This document shows, in pieces, positions 24,191-37,100 of a DNA stretch of 64,000 nt. Source of the DNA: Balanoglossus misakiensis. Taxonomy: Eukaryota > Hemichordata. A program made the position numbers and the translations under genes. Positions within the stretch are counted from its first letter, which is position 1, and every line of letters starts with the position of its first letter. Below the pieces are notes generated by a model. The model was not told where the DNA came from. It searched no databases and saw only the letters and a program-made list of their open reading frames with translations. The stretch covers positions 5,208,001 through 5,272,000 of the forward strand of contig CM082579.2 of NCBI GenBank assembly GCA_040954595.2, written 5' to 3'.

Positions 24191-25430
24191 GCTGAGCGCC
24201 CTCAACGTCAATTATTACGCAGACTAGTCGCTTAGCAACAAACGTGCCTATGCACGGTTTTTATCCAGGTCTCACAGTCGCTTAGCAACAAACGTGCCTT
24301 TCATTTGCAAATATGTAGTATCAATGCAGTTTGTATTTAATACAAAAATTAATGATAAATCAGTAGATCAAACTTTTTATGATTAGAGAGATTTTTATAC
24401 AAAGAATAATTATTTAACTTAAATACGTATGTAGGCAAAAATTCCTGCTGTTGCAAATAACTGTATATTTCGGTAGGTAATCTCTCTTCGCTTACAATTA
24501 TTTAAGCAGATCAGCTTTCTATAAGAATTTTTGCTCATGCACTAAGAATTTTTCCTCATGCACTTTGTAACATGTTTAATGCAATGAAAAAATTCATCTC
24601 ATTGGTGCCGAGTTATTCCTTGGCAAAAGTCTTGTTTTGGTATAAAATCTCAAGTGTAATACCCATAGTGGGGACAGCTAAAAAAAACTCTTTATTACAC
24701 TCTCTCACTGTGTCAAACTTATTATCCAATCATGGTGCTTCTTTTAATGGATTCAAGTATCTTATTCTATGTCATGTTCAGCTTTGGTGACTTATGAAAA
24801 ATCAGAGTATTGATTATTACTGAAATAATTTCCATTTGACTATTCAGGGCTATTTGACAAGTTGTCTATTTACAGTGTCACTTATTTCATACAAAAGTGA
24901 TGAAATCACAAACTTTTACATTATGGGAAATACCTTCAACTTTGTACTCTTCCACTGTTAAATCTTCCATATTACTCGAGACAATTCGAGAATGAATTTT
25001 ATTGAAATAAACCATGTTATCAGTGATGTAGCAACTTATCAGGAAAATGATTAAAATTGGAGATGGGATGAAATAAAAATGCACTGGTGAATGTGCTTAA
25101 ATACGAACTGTCTTGATCATGTTGATTACAATGAAAGAAACTTGGTATTCCTAATGTTCACACCTATAGCCAAGGATCCTTGTAAAATGAAATCAACATA
25201 CTGGTTTATAAAGTGTGATGTTCCACATAAATATTAAGTTTTTGGTCAGTACCAAAATTATATGGTAGAAGTATTCTCATTTTATACCCATGTACAGGGT
25301 CTGAGTTAAGATATAACAACTTGTCGTTTGTACATTAAGTACATGTAAGTCAGAAAAAAACGTACTGTATAGCACGTATTTACGACGTGCACTTCAATAG
25401 ACGAGGTCAACGAATTGTGCAAATACCAAC
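24191..25430. other. Gap between tandem GM2A-type genes
   Basis: AT-rich 3' UTR of copy 1 and promoter of copy 2. Apart from the 24-bp direct repeat I see no additional element. Confidence 0.5.
24226..24299 (+). repeat. Perfect 24-bp direct repeat after GM2A copy 1
   Basis: AGTCGCTTAGCAACAAACGT plus the next four bases occurs at 24226-24249 and again at 24276-24299, an offset of 50. It begins 36 bases after the stop codon, within the probable 3' UTR. Confidence 0.95.
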
Positions 25431-27121
25431 ATGTCTATCAAGACAGGAAGCATGCGTGTCCTTGTGGGTCTTACTTTTGTGGTCTGCTTTAGTTTCATTT
25501 ATGTCGCAGCTCGACCAGTCGGCGACTCACTTCACTATAACATTCCGGTGGACTCACTGAAGTTGCTTTACGTCCCACAGAAACCTCACGGATCGAACAT
25601 TACAAGGGTAAGTCTCATAACCCGGTTTCACTGCATGCTTGGCTGACCTAGTCTAGAACCAGGCTGACCGACTGGCTGCAACGTGCTCAAGAAAGTCGAC
25701 CACGCGGTCCCAGTATGTGGGTTCACAGATAAAAGGTATAGGCAAGCGTTTGCATCTCTGACATCAACAGGAATGCACTGAATGCCCATTCAACCTCGAG
25801 AAGCAGTGTATGTTATTCGTCCCATAGACATTTCACCAATACATGGTGTCCAATGAAGACACCATGGCGATCATTGCGTGATTCAAGGATAGGGCGGTGT
25901 CCCACTCCATACACTGAGACAATTAAGACGTACAACTCCGGCAACTTCACATATCTCTCAGTGAGACCCATTTTTGACATATGACCTACTTACGTTACGT
26001 TAAGTATGGAAATAGGTTATAAACGGTATGCTCCCTGACTCTCGGTATTTGTTAGACAAAATAATATAGTAGGTGTTACTATGACCACAAGTATCTTTGA
26101 AGTTTGATCAAATCCAGAGCACTCTGTAGTAACCCGTTTTTTCGACAATATCTTTCGAATTTGATAGTTGGTCGAGCCTTGGTCCACTGGGCTATTCAAG
26201 CGTCTTATCCTTCAAGACCCTGATTTTTGTTTGTTCACACGCATTTTTACAACAGCTTGGCATGACGTGGACGGATTGCGGTCCTCCAACGAATCCCGTT
26301 CATGCCAATATCGCAATCACACCTGAAGTCATCCCCATCCCGGGTGACATTCAGGTAACATTCGACTCGACCCTTGACATCACAGTGGACGCTCCCCTGA
26401 AATTGCAACTGGAACTGGAAAAGGAGGTAAGATATTGAAGCGTGTGACATCGTATTATTTGTGCAATGGACTACAATGAGCTTATTTCCAGCGCATGTTT
26501 CACAAGAGGTGTTTGCGTTGTTATTGGTAACATACATTCTTTCAAACCGTAATTTTAACAAGCTAATGGCTTAAAGAGTACACTAATTGCAAGTGACACG
26601 AACTAAGTTCACTGAACCAAAAATAAAGTTGTTACTCCCTTTTTAAAATAGAAAACTTGATGGTAATTCTTTCGACAGGTCTTTGGTTTTTATCTACCAA
26701 TCCCTTGTGTTGACAACTTAGGGTCGTGTACATATGATGATGTGTGTTCAATGATTCCCTTTCCACCATCTGATCCGTGTCCAGAACCTCTCAGCACTTA
26801 CAAGATACCCTGCCGATGTCCCTTTCCAAAGGTAAAATTCTGACATTGCTCGGTTTCTGACTACTTTTGATTTACATATGTTCCATACATGTGTGTCGTA
26901 GAAAAAAATCAATCACATCGATGCAAATTCACGACTTGATTTACAATGAACTTGATTTCCAGGGTGTTTACCGTATCCCACCAACGAGCATAACCATCCC
27001 AAAGATACCACTGCCACCATGGTTCACAAACGGCAATTACCGGGCAAGAATGCACTTCACCATGAGGGACATCGAACTGGCATGCTACTTTGCAGAGTTC
27101 TCTGTCGAAGTTACCAGATAA
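25431..27121 (+). CDS. GM2A: GM2 activator-type ML-domain protein, copy 2
   Basis: A tandem paralogue of the gene at 22412 with the same four phase-0 exons: 25431-25607, 26256-26426, 26679-26831 and 26963-27121, giving 219 residues. It has a signal peptide (VGLTFVVCFSFIYVAA), then LGMTWTDCG, IPIPGDIQVTF, APLKLQLELEKE, IPCVDNLGSCTYDDVC, CPEPLSTYKIPCRCPFPK and YRIPPTS. Exons 2 and 3 have identical lengths in both copies (171 and 153 bases), as does exon 4 (159). The second half of exon 3 is far more alike between copies than the rest. The C-terminus has diverged (FSVEVTR versus DVSLKAD). Probably an accessory protein for glycolipid breakdown or lipid transport; the actual ligand is unknown. Confidence 0.92.
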
Positions 27122-28123
27122 CGTGCAGAAAATTACATCCGCAATACTTCAAGTCACCAGTGTTTGCACCATAGCAAACAATTTATCGTCGCTTTCTTCA
27201 CATTCAACTCACTGCCATATATCTAGCTCTCTTGTTTCTAGGAGATCGTGACTGATACAAACATCACTAGAAGACTTATTTGGCACATGTGCACTGGACA
27301 GTACGGCTGTAATGACGTTTTGAATACAAAATAAAAGAAAATATACTTGAACACTGTTTGAGATTTCTAGCTCAAGTAAGCCACAATTATTGATTGTATC
27401 GAACCTCCATGGCGTATGTCTCAGCGACAGTTCGTTTCTCGGGCTTCAAAATGATCAATCTCATGATGTGACGAGACAAACGTGATGTTTTCGCGCCCCC
27501 TATCGAGCAGAGCTGTAGGAAGCCGAAATCGCCAGTAGCTGAAATCGGAACACATTTTGAGGTAATTGAGTCTGAGTCGCGTATTTTGCTATAATTTAAG
27601 TTGACAATTAGAAATGTTTTATACTGACATGCTGGGAGAAACAAGACAAGTAACTGCTGTTAGTTGCGATAATTTTCCTTAGTCTGTGCCCGAGACTAGC
27701 CGTGGAGCAAAACGTTTCTTATTTGGCATGCACATATTATTACAAGTCGATATCGATGTGTGGAATGATGATTAAATCGAGTTAAGGGTGCCATTTGTCA
27801 ACCCCTTACACAATCGTCAACCTCTCGGGAAATGGATCGGTCCGCCAACCGTCACTACGTGTGTAGCTCATAGCACACACGGCTAGCACGGTGAGTGGGT
27901 TGTTTGGCCAATTGGATACGCGGCCGGCGAACACACGTATATACGTATACGTCGTCATAAAACTATTACCTGAGAACTCTCTCGCCCACCTCACTAGACT
28001 ACATGGAGTCACCACCGTAGCCGCCCAGGACTCCGCCAGTGTTGATGCCAGAGCTGAACCGCGAACAGCTGCAGCCGCCTGCGCGCAAAAAAACTGCGAG
28101 GTCCGCATAGACGCCGATGAAAT
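27122..28123. other. GM2A copy 2 3' UTR and promoter/5' UTR of the relaxin-type receptor
   Basis: Bases 27880-28123 are richer in CpG than the surroundings, as expected just before a first exon. A short alternating palindrome (ACGTATATACGTATACGT) lies near 27934-27951. No separate gene is supported. Confidence 0.45.
27330..27335 (+). terminator. Likely polyadenylation signal of GM2A copy 2
   Basis: AATAAA about 210 bases downstream of the stop codon. Confidence 0.6.
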
Positions 28124-31100
28124 ATGTTATTCGCGATAACTCTGTTTATGGTACTTTCGGGTAAGTTTTTATTTTTGCGCTAACTTGAGTTCTGTGTTTA
28201 TACACATGGTACTTAGTTTGTCTCTGTGTTATATATCAACATTGTTCAGGCGCCCGTTGATTCAACGCCCCAAGTTATGTCACTATATCTTGCAGTGACT
28301 GGGGCTTTCTGACAACTTACGTCTAAGACGTTTTACAGTAATCGTCTGAAAGTGATTTAGGTACGCGTTTAGTTGCTGAAGTGACCGTCATAATGTGTGT
28401 TCAGCTATAGTATATGAGATGATAATCTTTGAAAGTGAAGATGTATACAGGTATGAATGTGTTTTATGACTCGCATTATAGATAAAGTATCGTGAGCATG
28501 CATTTATCATCTTTATATGAGTAATCGTGTAGCATTTATCATCCGTGTGACCGAACGTTATTTATTACTTTTGCAAGAATATTGGACCATTGCACGTGAA
28601 ACATATTTGTTTCATAAAATCATATTTTGTTGCATTAGTTATTTCTCTCTCTGTAGCGAAATCATGAAGAAACTTGATAAATTGGCCTTTCTACCGATAT
28701 CATTCCTATCCAGCAGCGGGCAGATCAGATTCGTTGGTCAAAACGTGACAGTATTGCGACCGTCTACTCGTACAGCCAGATAAAAAAAAACTCTTTCGTG
28801 GTTGCCATAATTTTATCTCAGTGCAGTTCTTGTTATGAATGTCGTCACTCCAAATTCCCTAGATAACAAAGCTTCAATATCGACTTCAGTTGCGCCGCAC
28901 ATGTCCGGTCTATCGATTAACACGTTTTTAAACGACGAGCTCGAAGATAATCAAGACACAACACCATTTGTCAATGACACATATTGGGGAAAAATCACAA
29001 ATTATCGGAAATAGAATTTCCATATTTGCATCCACTTAAAAATCATGAAAGATTGGCGACTGAAAAAAAAAATCATTTGAAAGCCGAACTGTCGCCATGA
29101 GTGGACAGGATGAGATTGTACGCAAAATACTACGAGAGACTTTCCTGACAACTTACGCACTTCATTTCACGACAGTGTCAATATCACCGCATTTATTCTT
29201 TCTATTTCGAGTTTTCTTACATATAATCGTTCGTATTGTTTAACACGTAGACAAGTTTACCGTCCTTGATGCCGTTTGGAGCAACATTTTTCTCACAACA
29301 ACAACAGTTACGGAGAGAGACATGTCTTATGCTTACTGTTGTCCTTATGCAAGAAAGCCAGCTGTGCGAACAGCTTGTTCAAAACATTTTTCAACACCGA
29401 CACTGTTTGAGATTTTGACACGTACTGTTTGATCCCCAGTCGGACATGGCACGCACAGACATTCTTATTTTTGTATAAACATTCTCTAAATATAGATTTC
29501 GGAATCAATGTGTTCCAAATGATCCGCCACAACACGACGAGAAATGTCATTAAAATCTTGACGGCGTCTGAAATGTCACGGCACCCTGCGCACTCTAAGA
29601 AAACAAAATTGGTCGCTACTTCTCTTTCAGGCATCAACCAGCGATGATAGAAACGTATACCGACGAGCTGGTATGATGGTGTTCTAGAAGCTAGCTATCC
29701 ATCCGTGTTTGGGTTCTCTGCTTACCAGACGAGACTTTATCACCACTTGCATCAAAGGTCTCCAATGATATTGTGTTACCTCGCCATTACGGAGCACGCA
29801 AAGAAATGTTCCGTACGTTGTCAATTAAAAGTTACAAGGTTGACCAATGTGTTTGTACCAAGTGGGTCTCAGGTGATGGACACATCACCTTGTGACAGAA
29901 CAAACGCCGCCAATCCGTCTAGCAACCTGCACCGTATTCAACACTGTATTACAGTATTGCACTACAGACAGTAGCTGCTGTCTAAGATGCTGTCTGGATG
30001 GCAAGATGTTCCGTAATCATGATCATCCCACTCGTAGCAGCTTGCCGATAATTAACGAGCTTTGAAATATCAAAGTATTAGCCGGTATGATGATGGTTTG
30101 CGTAGAATGTTAATAGGACGTTTCGCCTGAGGTGCTTTTATAATGAAAATTGTAACCTATAATAACTTCTAATGAGCCTACAGATTTTTTTGTTATTTCG
30201 ATAATCATAGTAGTGTCCATGAAATGCATATTTTCATATGACGGATTGTTTATCTAAAATGCACCGGTGTTTCAGTAGGAGTGCCGTTGCATGACGACTA
30301 GCCGTCCGAATCTTATGAAACTTGCTCACCCGACCGCCCGTAACTATCACGTACACTCACTTGACTGCGTTTTATAATGGGGTTACCCAGGCGCCGTCTT
30401 TTGACTATTATAGGCCCTACATTCCCCCCAAAACGTGTAAATTACTGTCAATAGTCACATAATAGTTCCCACACACATCACCGAAACATGGTTTGATATC
30501 TGGATGGTGTGTGATATTTGCACCGGGAAACACGATGCATACATCGCTTTATATAGTATTGTTTATAATTTCGTGCTATTTTCATCCTATTTTGCAAAAA
30601 CCTTACAAAAATAATCAAAAGTCGTTGCTATGCTGACCGTCTTTTAGGGACACTGATCTACGATATACTCACACGAAGCCACCGGCATTAGAATCTCAGG
30701 AAACCGTGTATTGCGATAAACGGTTCTTCAAAGGCGCACTGATTGTGCCTTCGGGCGACTGTCTGGTATTTTGAAATATAGGGCCACGTTATACACGTTG
30801 ATTTGTTCTTCTACTCGATAAGCTTTCACGTATTGAACGGCGTTGAAATGAACCCAATGATTTGCGATACTAGAGTTTGCCCATTTCGAAAAATATGTGA
30901 TTTTCGATTTGATTTTCTAACTTACTATTATTCCTTTTAGCTGTAGGGCTAAGATGTTGCATTCTAAGGCAGGATAAACCTGTTGCGCATTTCCTACTGG
31001 TTAACGTTGTGCTGTATCTCGAATGTAACTTCCGTATACTATTTACATCAACGCAATAAAATCAACAACGTAGTCTATGCAAACAGACTAACCCCCTGCA

Positions 31101-34100
31101 TAGTATTCATGCCATCATGCCCTCACCATGTTTCGCTTTTATCGGATGGACGTGATCGCATATATCTCTGTTACCAGTATTCGACTGTGTGGACCTCTGT
31201 ATGATATCTACTAATGAGAAATTTCAGTATTAAATTTACGCTTGTTGTATAATAGAGTAGTCTATTGCCCTACGAGCCACTTCGTGAGAACACTTTCGTT
31301 TTGTAGTGAACGCGGGCGTAACGGATGGTTGCAAGACACGAACAAAACAGCATTATCCATCATGCTTGTTAGCATTAATAACATCACATTGAGAAAATGA
31401 CTTCTACAGAATTCTTGAGTCAGCAACGGAAAATTCATGAGTTAAAAGGCTAACTATCAATCAAGATAAGTTTTTTTTCCAGTCGGGGAAAATGACGCAG
31501 GTTGAAAGATTAACTGTGCACGTGGTGACACTTATATTGCACACGGAAGTCGTCATGATTTGTCATATAGATTCATTACAGTCTCACGCGGTCGAGAAGT
31601 TGCTGTTAGGAAAAATGGTTTATTCGAAACGAGTGTATATATTTTTCTTCCTCTATCAGCTCGGACAATGCCACAATATTAAATGTCATTCATCTACATG
31701 TAAAGTAACCATGGAATGTCAACAAATCGCTTTGTTGATCATTTTAAATGTAAACATGGAAGAACGATGCCTACATTTTATCAACACAAAAACTCTACTC
31801 TTGCAATATTATTGATTTCGTTTGGTAAGAAAATCCGCGGAATGTGCTTCGGACAACAGATCAATAAATAATGCCAAATATTGGAGACCGTTGTCGGATT
31901 GCCTTTTCGCGGAAATTAGTTGGTACTTAATGATTAATTATATCATGAATGACCAACATTGAGCACTGTTGAATGTGATTATCAGCAAACTATATCACGG
32001 GACGCGCAGCCTCAGATGGGACGACACCCACCCTTTTAATAATTTAACGGTTGCGAAAGTGACAAGTAGACTTCATTGTTCTTCTGCACCCCATATATTC
32101 ACCTTCACAATAACAACCAATTTTTTTCCCAAGACAGCCGATCACATAGTTGCTCCAATGAAGATGGATGGAGTCGTGTTTTGACCCCGTACAACCTGTG
32201 CTGATAGATTTTCCGAGGCTGTCTGTGGAAATGAAACGACTTGTATTCTATGTGTATAAATCGAGCAATTTCCCCGAGTTCTCGACCTTCGCGCTCTGAC
32301 AACTGTTGCGAATGTGATTAATTCCCTTTCAACTTGTTCGATTCTGTGTTTTCTTGCCTTTGGCGACCATCTTCCCACCTATTTGTCTGAATTCAAGGTT
32401 ATCAGGTGCAACTGTTCAAATATATATAATATGAACATCACCACCTGAAAGCTTACATTTCTACTGTGTGATGTCCTTAATGATTAAAACATGCACTCGT
32501 TGACGAATTATCTACGGCGAGGAGGATAGCTGTAGGGTACTTTTTGCATAGTTCTATCATTCTTTTTTTCAACCCGAAGTTTTTTTCTGTCAGTAGCAAC
32601 ATAACGGAACATGCCTACCAACCGGCAAATTGAATTTATGCAACAACTAAGCAGGGATGATTAGGCAAATTGGTCGTCAGAGAGTTTCTCTCACCCTACA
32701 ATAATCTACACACACGAGATATGCTTTTATGTTATTACAAACGTTGACATATTAGCGAACTTCTTGAATTTATCACAACGAAATGCGATATAGCTTCACG
32801 GTGGATTTGGACACACTTTCGAACAGACTTCTTCATTCACTTGCATTTGATATTTACAATGTATTATGTAAAAATCCAGGCATTTGTATTTTGAAGTGCT
32901 TCATCATGGCTACCGATTGCCGTGACGTATGCCGACATTTCTGCAAGACTCAAGGCATAAAATGCAAATTTGATGATTGGTATAGATTTAGCTGCTCAGG
33001 CCAGTCTTGCGTCATTAATAGGTTCATATTTCTTTCTAATTCATGGAATATGTTATCAACATTAAAGCATGTAATGTATATTTGATAATCGTTCGTGTGA
33101 TTTGAATAGGCTGGCGGACTTCTGACGTCATATGTACGGCGTTTCGTGCAATTCCAGTTCGATGGCAGATCGTAACGTGAAACAGCGGTGCATTGATGCC
33201 GAAAAGTCAAGAGTGAAATATCACGAACTTTTGACGAAATCGGACATATATACCGTTTGATACCTAAATATTTGATGATCAAGAAGGGTTACGCCTGCCA
33301 CGCTACACGGACTTTTGACTTGAGCTAACAAATAAAAAAATAAGCGAAAAAGAAATACAGCTATATTTTCTTTTCTAAAGACGAGTGGTTTACATGCGGA
33401 CCATGGAAAAGGCGGAATTTATACTTGAAATTGCAAGCGATTCTTTCTCTTATGCGACCAAAATCCTCGCATCCATCTTTAGCCATGGTGATAACGAGCT
33501 AACGAACGTTTAAACCACAGTGTTATAGCAACATCTATCCGTTGGCATGGAAACATAAATCATGGTCAGATGAATTTCGAGTTTCCTATAGAAAAAAATG
33601 TTCATGTGATTATATCCGGTTTCGTTCAAATCGCGGCGGCTCAGTTTGAAATCACTCTGATCAAATGTGAAAGACAAATCAACAAAAACAAATCAACTCA
33701 TATAGACAGTAAAGACCACCCGGTTTTACATTTCATGCAGTATTGATACAGTAATTGCCGGCTACGTCAACGTAAGTCTACACCAATGTCATCATTGCAA
33801 GAGGGGCTACTTCTTGAGGTGCTGACACCCACGTAGAGAGAAAAGTGCATTTGCCCAAGAGTCGCTTTCTCCAGTTGCCTTGCATGTGTTCTGCGATTAA
33901 ACACGGGTAAGCGGTAGCAAAAGTTAAGATTTACAAACTGACAGTGGGTAATAAAGTTAATGCCAAAACAAGGTATGCCTGTGGAGACGCACGCAATATA
34001 TGATTCATGTCGCCACTCAGGGCACGCAACGGTGAATTGGTAATCACCGCTTTGCAATATGATATTGATGAGGAAGTGTATGAGTATACGAGCGATTGGA

Positions 34101-37100
34101 AGCTTGATAGAATGCATTAGACTGATACGCCGAGTGACACACACATTTGTTATGAATTCGTGCCAAAACAGTTCACACCGCTATTATTATTTTTGCTTTC
34201 TGCACATTTATCCGTTGTAATTATGTTTTTCGTTTCCCAGGGGTGACCTCAAGCGATCAGTTGGAGTCGTTCTCGTGTCCAGATGGTTATTTCCGGTGCG
34301 GAAACGTGACGGAATGCGTACACCAAAAGTTCTTCTGCGACGACAAGGAGGACTGTGTTAACGGTTTTGATGAAACACCCACAAAATGCAGTAAGTGTTT
34401 CGCTCACTGGAATCTAGCCGAAGATTCACCGCCAATGACAGTACATCAAATACACCATATGGGTGTTTGTGAGAAATTTCCCTTGCCCATGAATTAACTG
34501 ACCAGCTACGAAAGAAAATTATTTCAAATACAATTGTTCGCAGTTACAACACCCGGAATCACAATAATACACTCAATAGACTGCCTGTGCTCCAAACCTA
34601 AATGAACGTTAACGAAATAAGGATGACACACAACTGTAAATGTTTCTCATCTCAGGAGACAATTTCGGCTGGGCAGACTTGATATCAAGAATAGCGACTC
34701 TGACTCGATGGAACAACAACACGCTGCTGTCAACCAGCTTTTTCAATTGCGGTATGTACAGTAATATTTTAGCACACTGTGCGATTTCCAGCGTTCGGAT
34801 AAACTTCGCCTGAACAGCTCCAAGACGCCGATAAGCTGAAATTAGTCTCCTGGAAAATTAAACTTCGCTCAAATGACTAGCACTCATTGATAAAGAGTGT
34901 GGTTTATTAGGTTTTACTTCTGGGTGATTATTATGGCAAAACCGCTTACCATTCATAATGAATGTTTTCCTTTTATCTAGCTTTTCCGTAGTTCGTTGGC
35001 TTTTACTAATCTGGCCTTATCGTAATACATGTACCAAGTAAATGAGACTACATATTCCAATGTCAGACTTTTATTTTTTCATCCATGCAGCCCTCGACGA
35101 GTATCCGGAAATATGCGAATGTACCAAAACAAGCGTGTCGTGTACTAACGCCAATCTGACAACCGTTCCAACAAACATATCAAGATCAGTAACAGGCTTG
35201 TAAGTAAAGTAACATCTTCACTGTTTCTCCACAGCTGAAAGGAACAAATTCGACGCATTTGATATTATCCATTCGATTTCAGTCATATAATAATTTATTA
35301 TATTGCAACAATACGCATGTTTAAATGTGTAATTCATGACACGAGAACGCATTTGTCCTGTTTCACCTGCAGATACCTATGGGAAAACAACATCAAACAG
35401 CTAACGCCAAGAATGTTTGTGAACTACCCAAATCTGAAAACTTTGTGAGTATGACAAAATTGGAACATGTTATGGACTTAACTGGTAACATTCCAAAGCT
35501 GTCATCCTTTATAGTACAACTAACGTTTTTTCGCGGAAGGGTGATAATGTACATCTCATCACCTTTTTTGCAGGAGTCTGTTTGGCAATGCTATAGAGAG
35601 ACTACCAAGGGATACATTTAAGGGGCTTTCAAAGCTGCAGAAATTGTGAGTAAATAATGGAATTGGTCATGATTGCGCTAGATGAGTAAATGGGATTTTC
35701 TTGATGTTGTCGTTGTGACATCGGTCATGTTACCGTAAGATTTAATGACTCTACTTACACGAACAATTACTTGAAACTCAACTCCGATAATCAAAATTGC
35801 TATTTCCCATTCCCCGCTTCGGTTATTATCCCGTACCATGTCCAAGTAGCTCGAATCTCTCTTCAAATTCCAACGAAAGTCGAGAGAATGGCCCCTTTTG
35901 TTTAAATTGAAGTGATTTATCGATTAAAGAGGTCGGTTGATTGCCTGATATTCGGATTAACACGTAGACCATTTGATGGCCGGTGGAGATGGAAGTCAAC
36001 TTAAGGAATAACACGCCATCACTTAGGGTAACAGCGATATCGACTGATTTAATGTACACAACATCATCACCGCCGATTTGGTGCCTTGTCCATTTGAATA
36101 TCACGCGTCTCTGCAGCTTCCCAAAAAGTCAACCAATTCTGTACAAATTGAATCTCTGGGAAAAGATCTCAAATGATTGTGTCCGAGAGACTCGCATCCC
36201 AAATTTACCTCACGTTATTATTCCTAGCGTATATCATGTCTGCACAGTCTGATTTACTGGGGTCGATACACATCAAAAGACTCTTACCAAGAAACAGAAA
36301 TGACGATTCTCCCAACATATACTCTTATTTTTATCTAGATATCTCAACGATAACAGAATCACAGAAATAGAACAGGAGGCATTCGCATCATTGGATAGTT
36401 TAGTGTGGCTGTAAGTATCAATAATTTCATATAGAGACTACCATTGATGGTATCAGCTGTGAATGTGTTGATTAAATGGCAGAGCTTTCTACAGAAACAG
36501 GTCACACGGAATCACACACAGTGAACAGATCAAGGTTGATCATGCTTGGCACAATAAAAAGTTCCTTCTAAATGACATTTGATATAATTTTCTTTCCTTC
36601 ACTCTAGAATGTTGGAGAACAACCACCTGAGTGCACTTGACGCCGGAATGTTTGAAGGGCTTGGAAATGTATATTATTTGTAAGTGGGCATAAACATCCC
36701 CTTTCCAGATTTAGTTTTATTAAAATATGAAAAAAAGTAAAACGTAAATCCATCTTGTAATACACAGCACTTCACTTATCGCCTGATGTGTATGAACAGA
36801 AATACTCCTTCACTTTCAGAAATTTAGAAGGAAATGACCTCACCGGAAATGAGTTGAAATCGCAAATCTTTGTCAACATGCCGTCCCTGGAGTGGCTGTA
36901 AGTTCACGTCTTTAACGGTATCCAATGACCATATCTGACAAGTTTCACCTAAAGTGCTTTGTTTATACAACTGACAATGGCATGGTAGCCTTCAAATCAA
37001 CACACCATGATATGCCACGATAAACTGAAATGAATGGTTGGGGTTCAGTATCTGCCGATGCGACTGAAATCTGTCTATAATCGCGCGTTTCGAAAAAGAG

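Noticed and set aside
26247-26561. 104-codon minus-strand frame
   Set aside because: It lies opposite exon 2 of GM2A copy 2 and is its mirror.
27387-27644. 85-codon minus-strand frame after GM2A copy 2
   Set aside because: No start context, splice partner or family resemblance; it probably lies in intergenic DNA.
31492-31815. 107-codon frame in the receptor's first intron
   Set aside because: It has low-complexity hydrophobic stretches, no family features and no splice partner.
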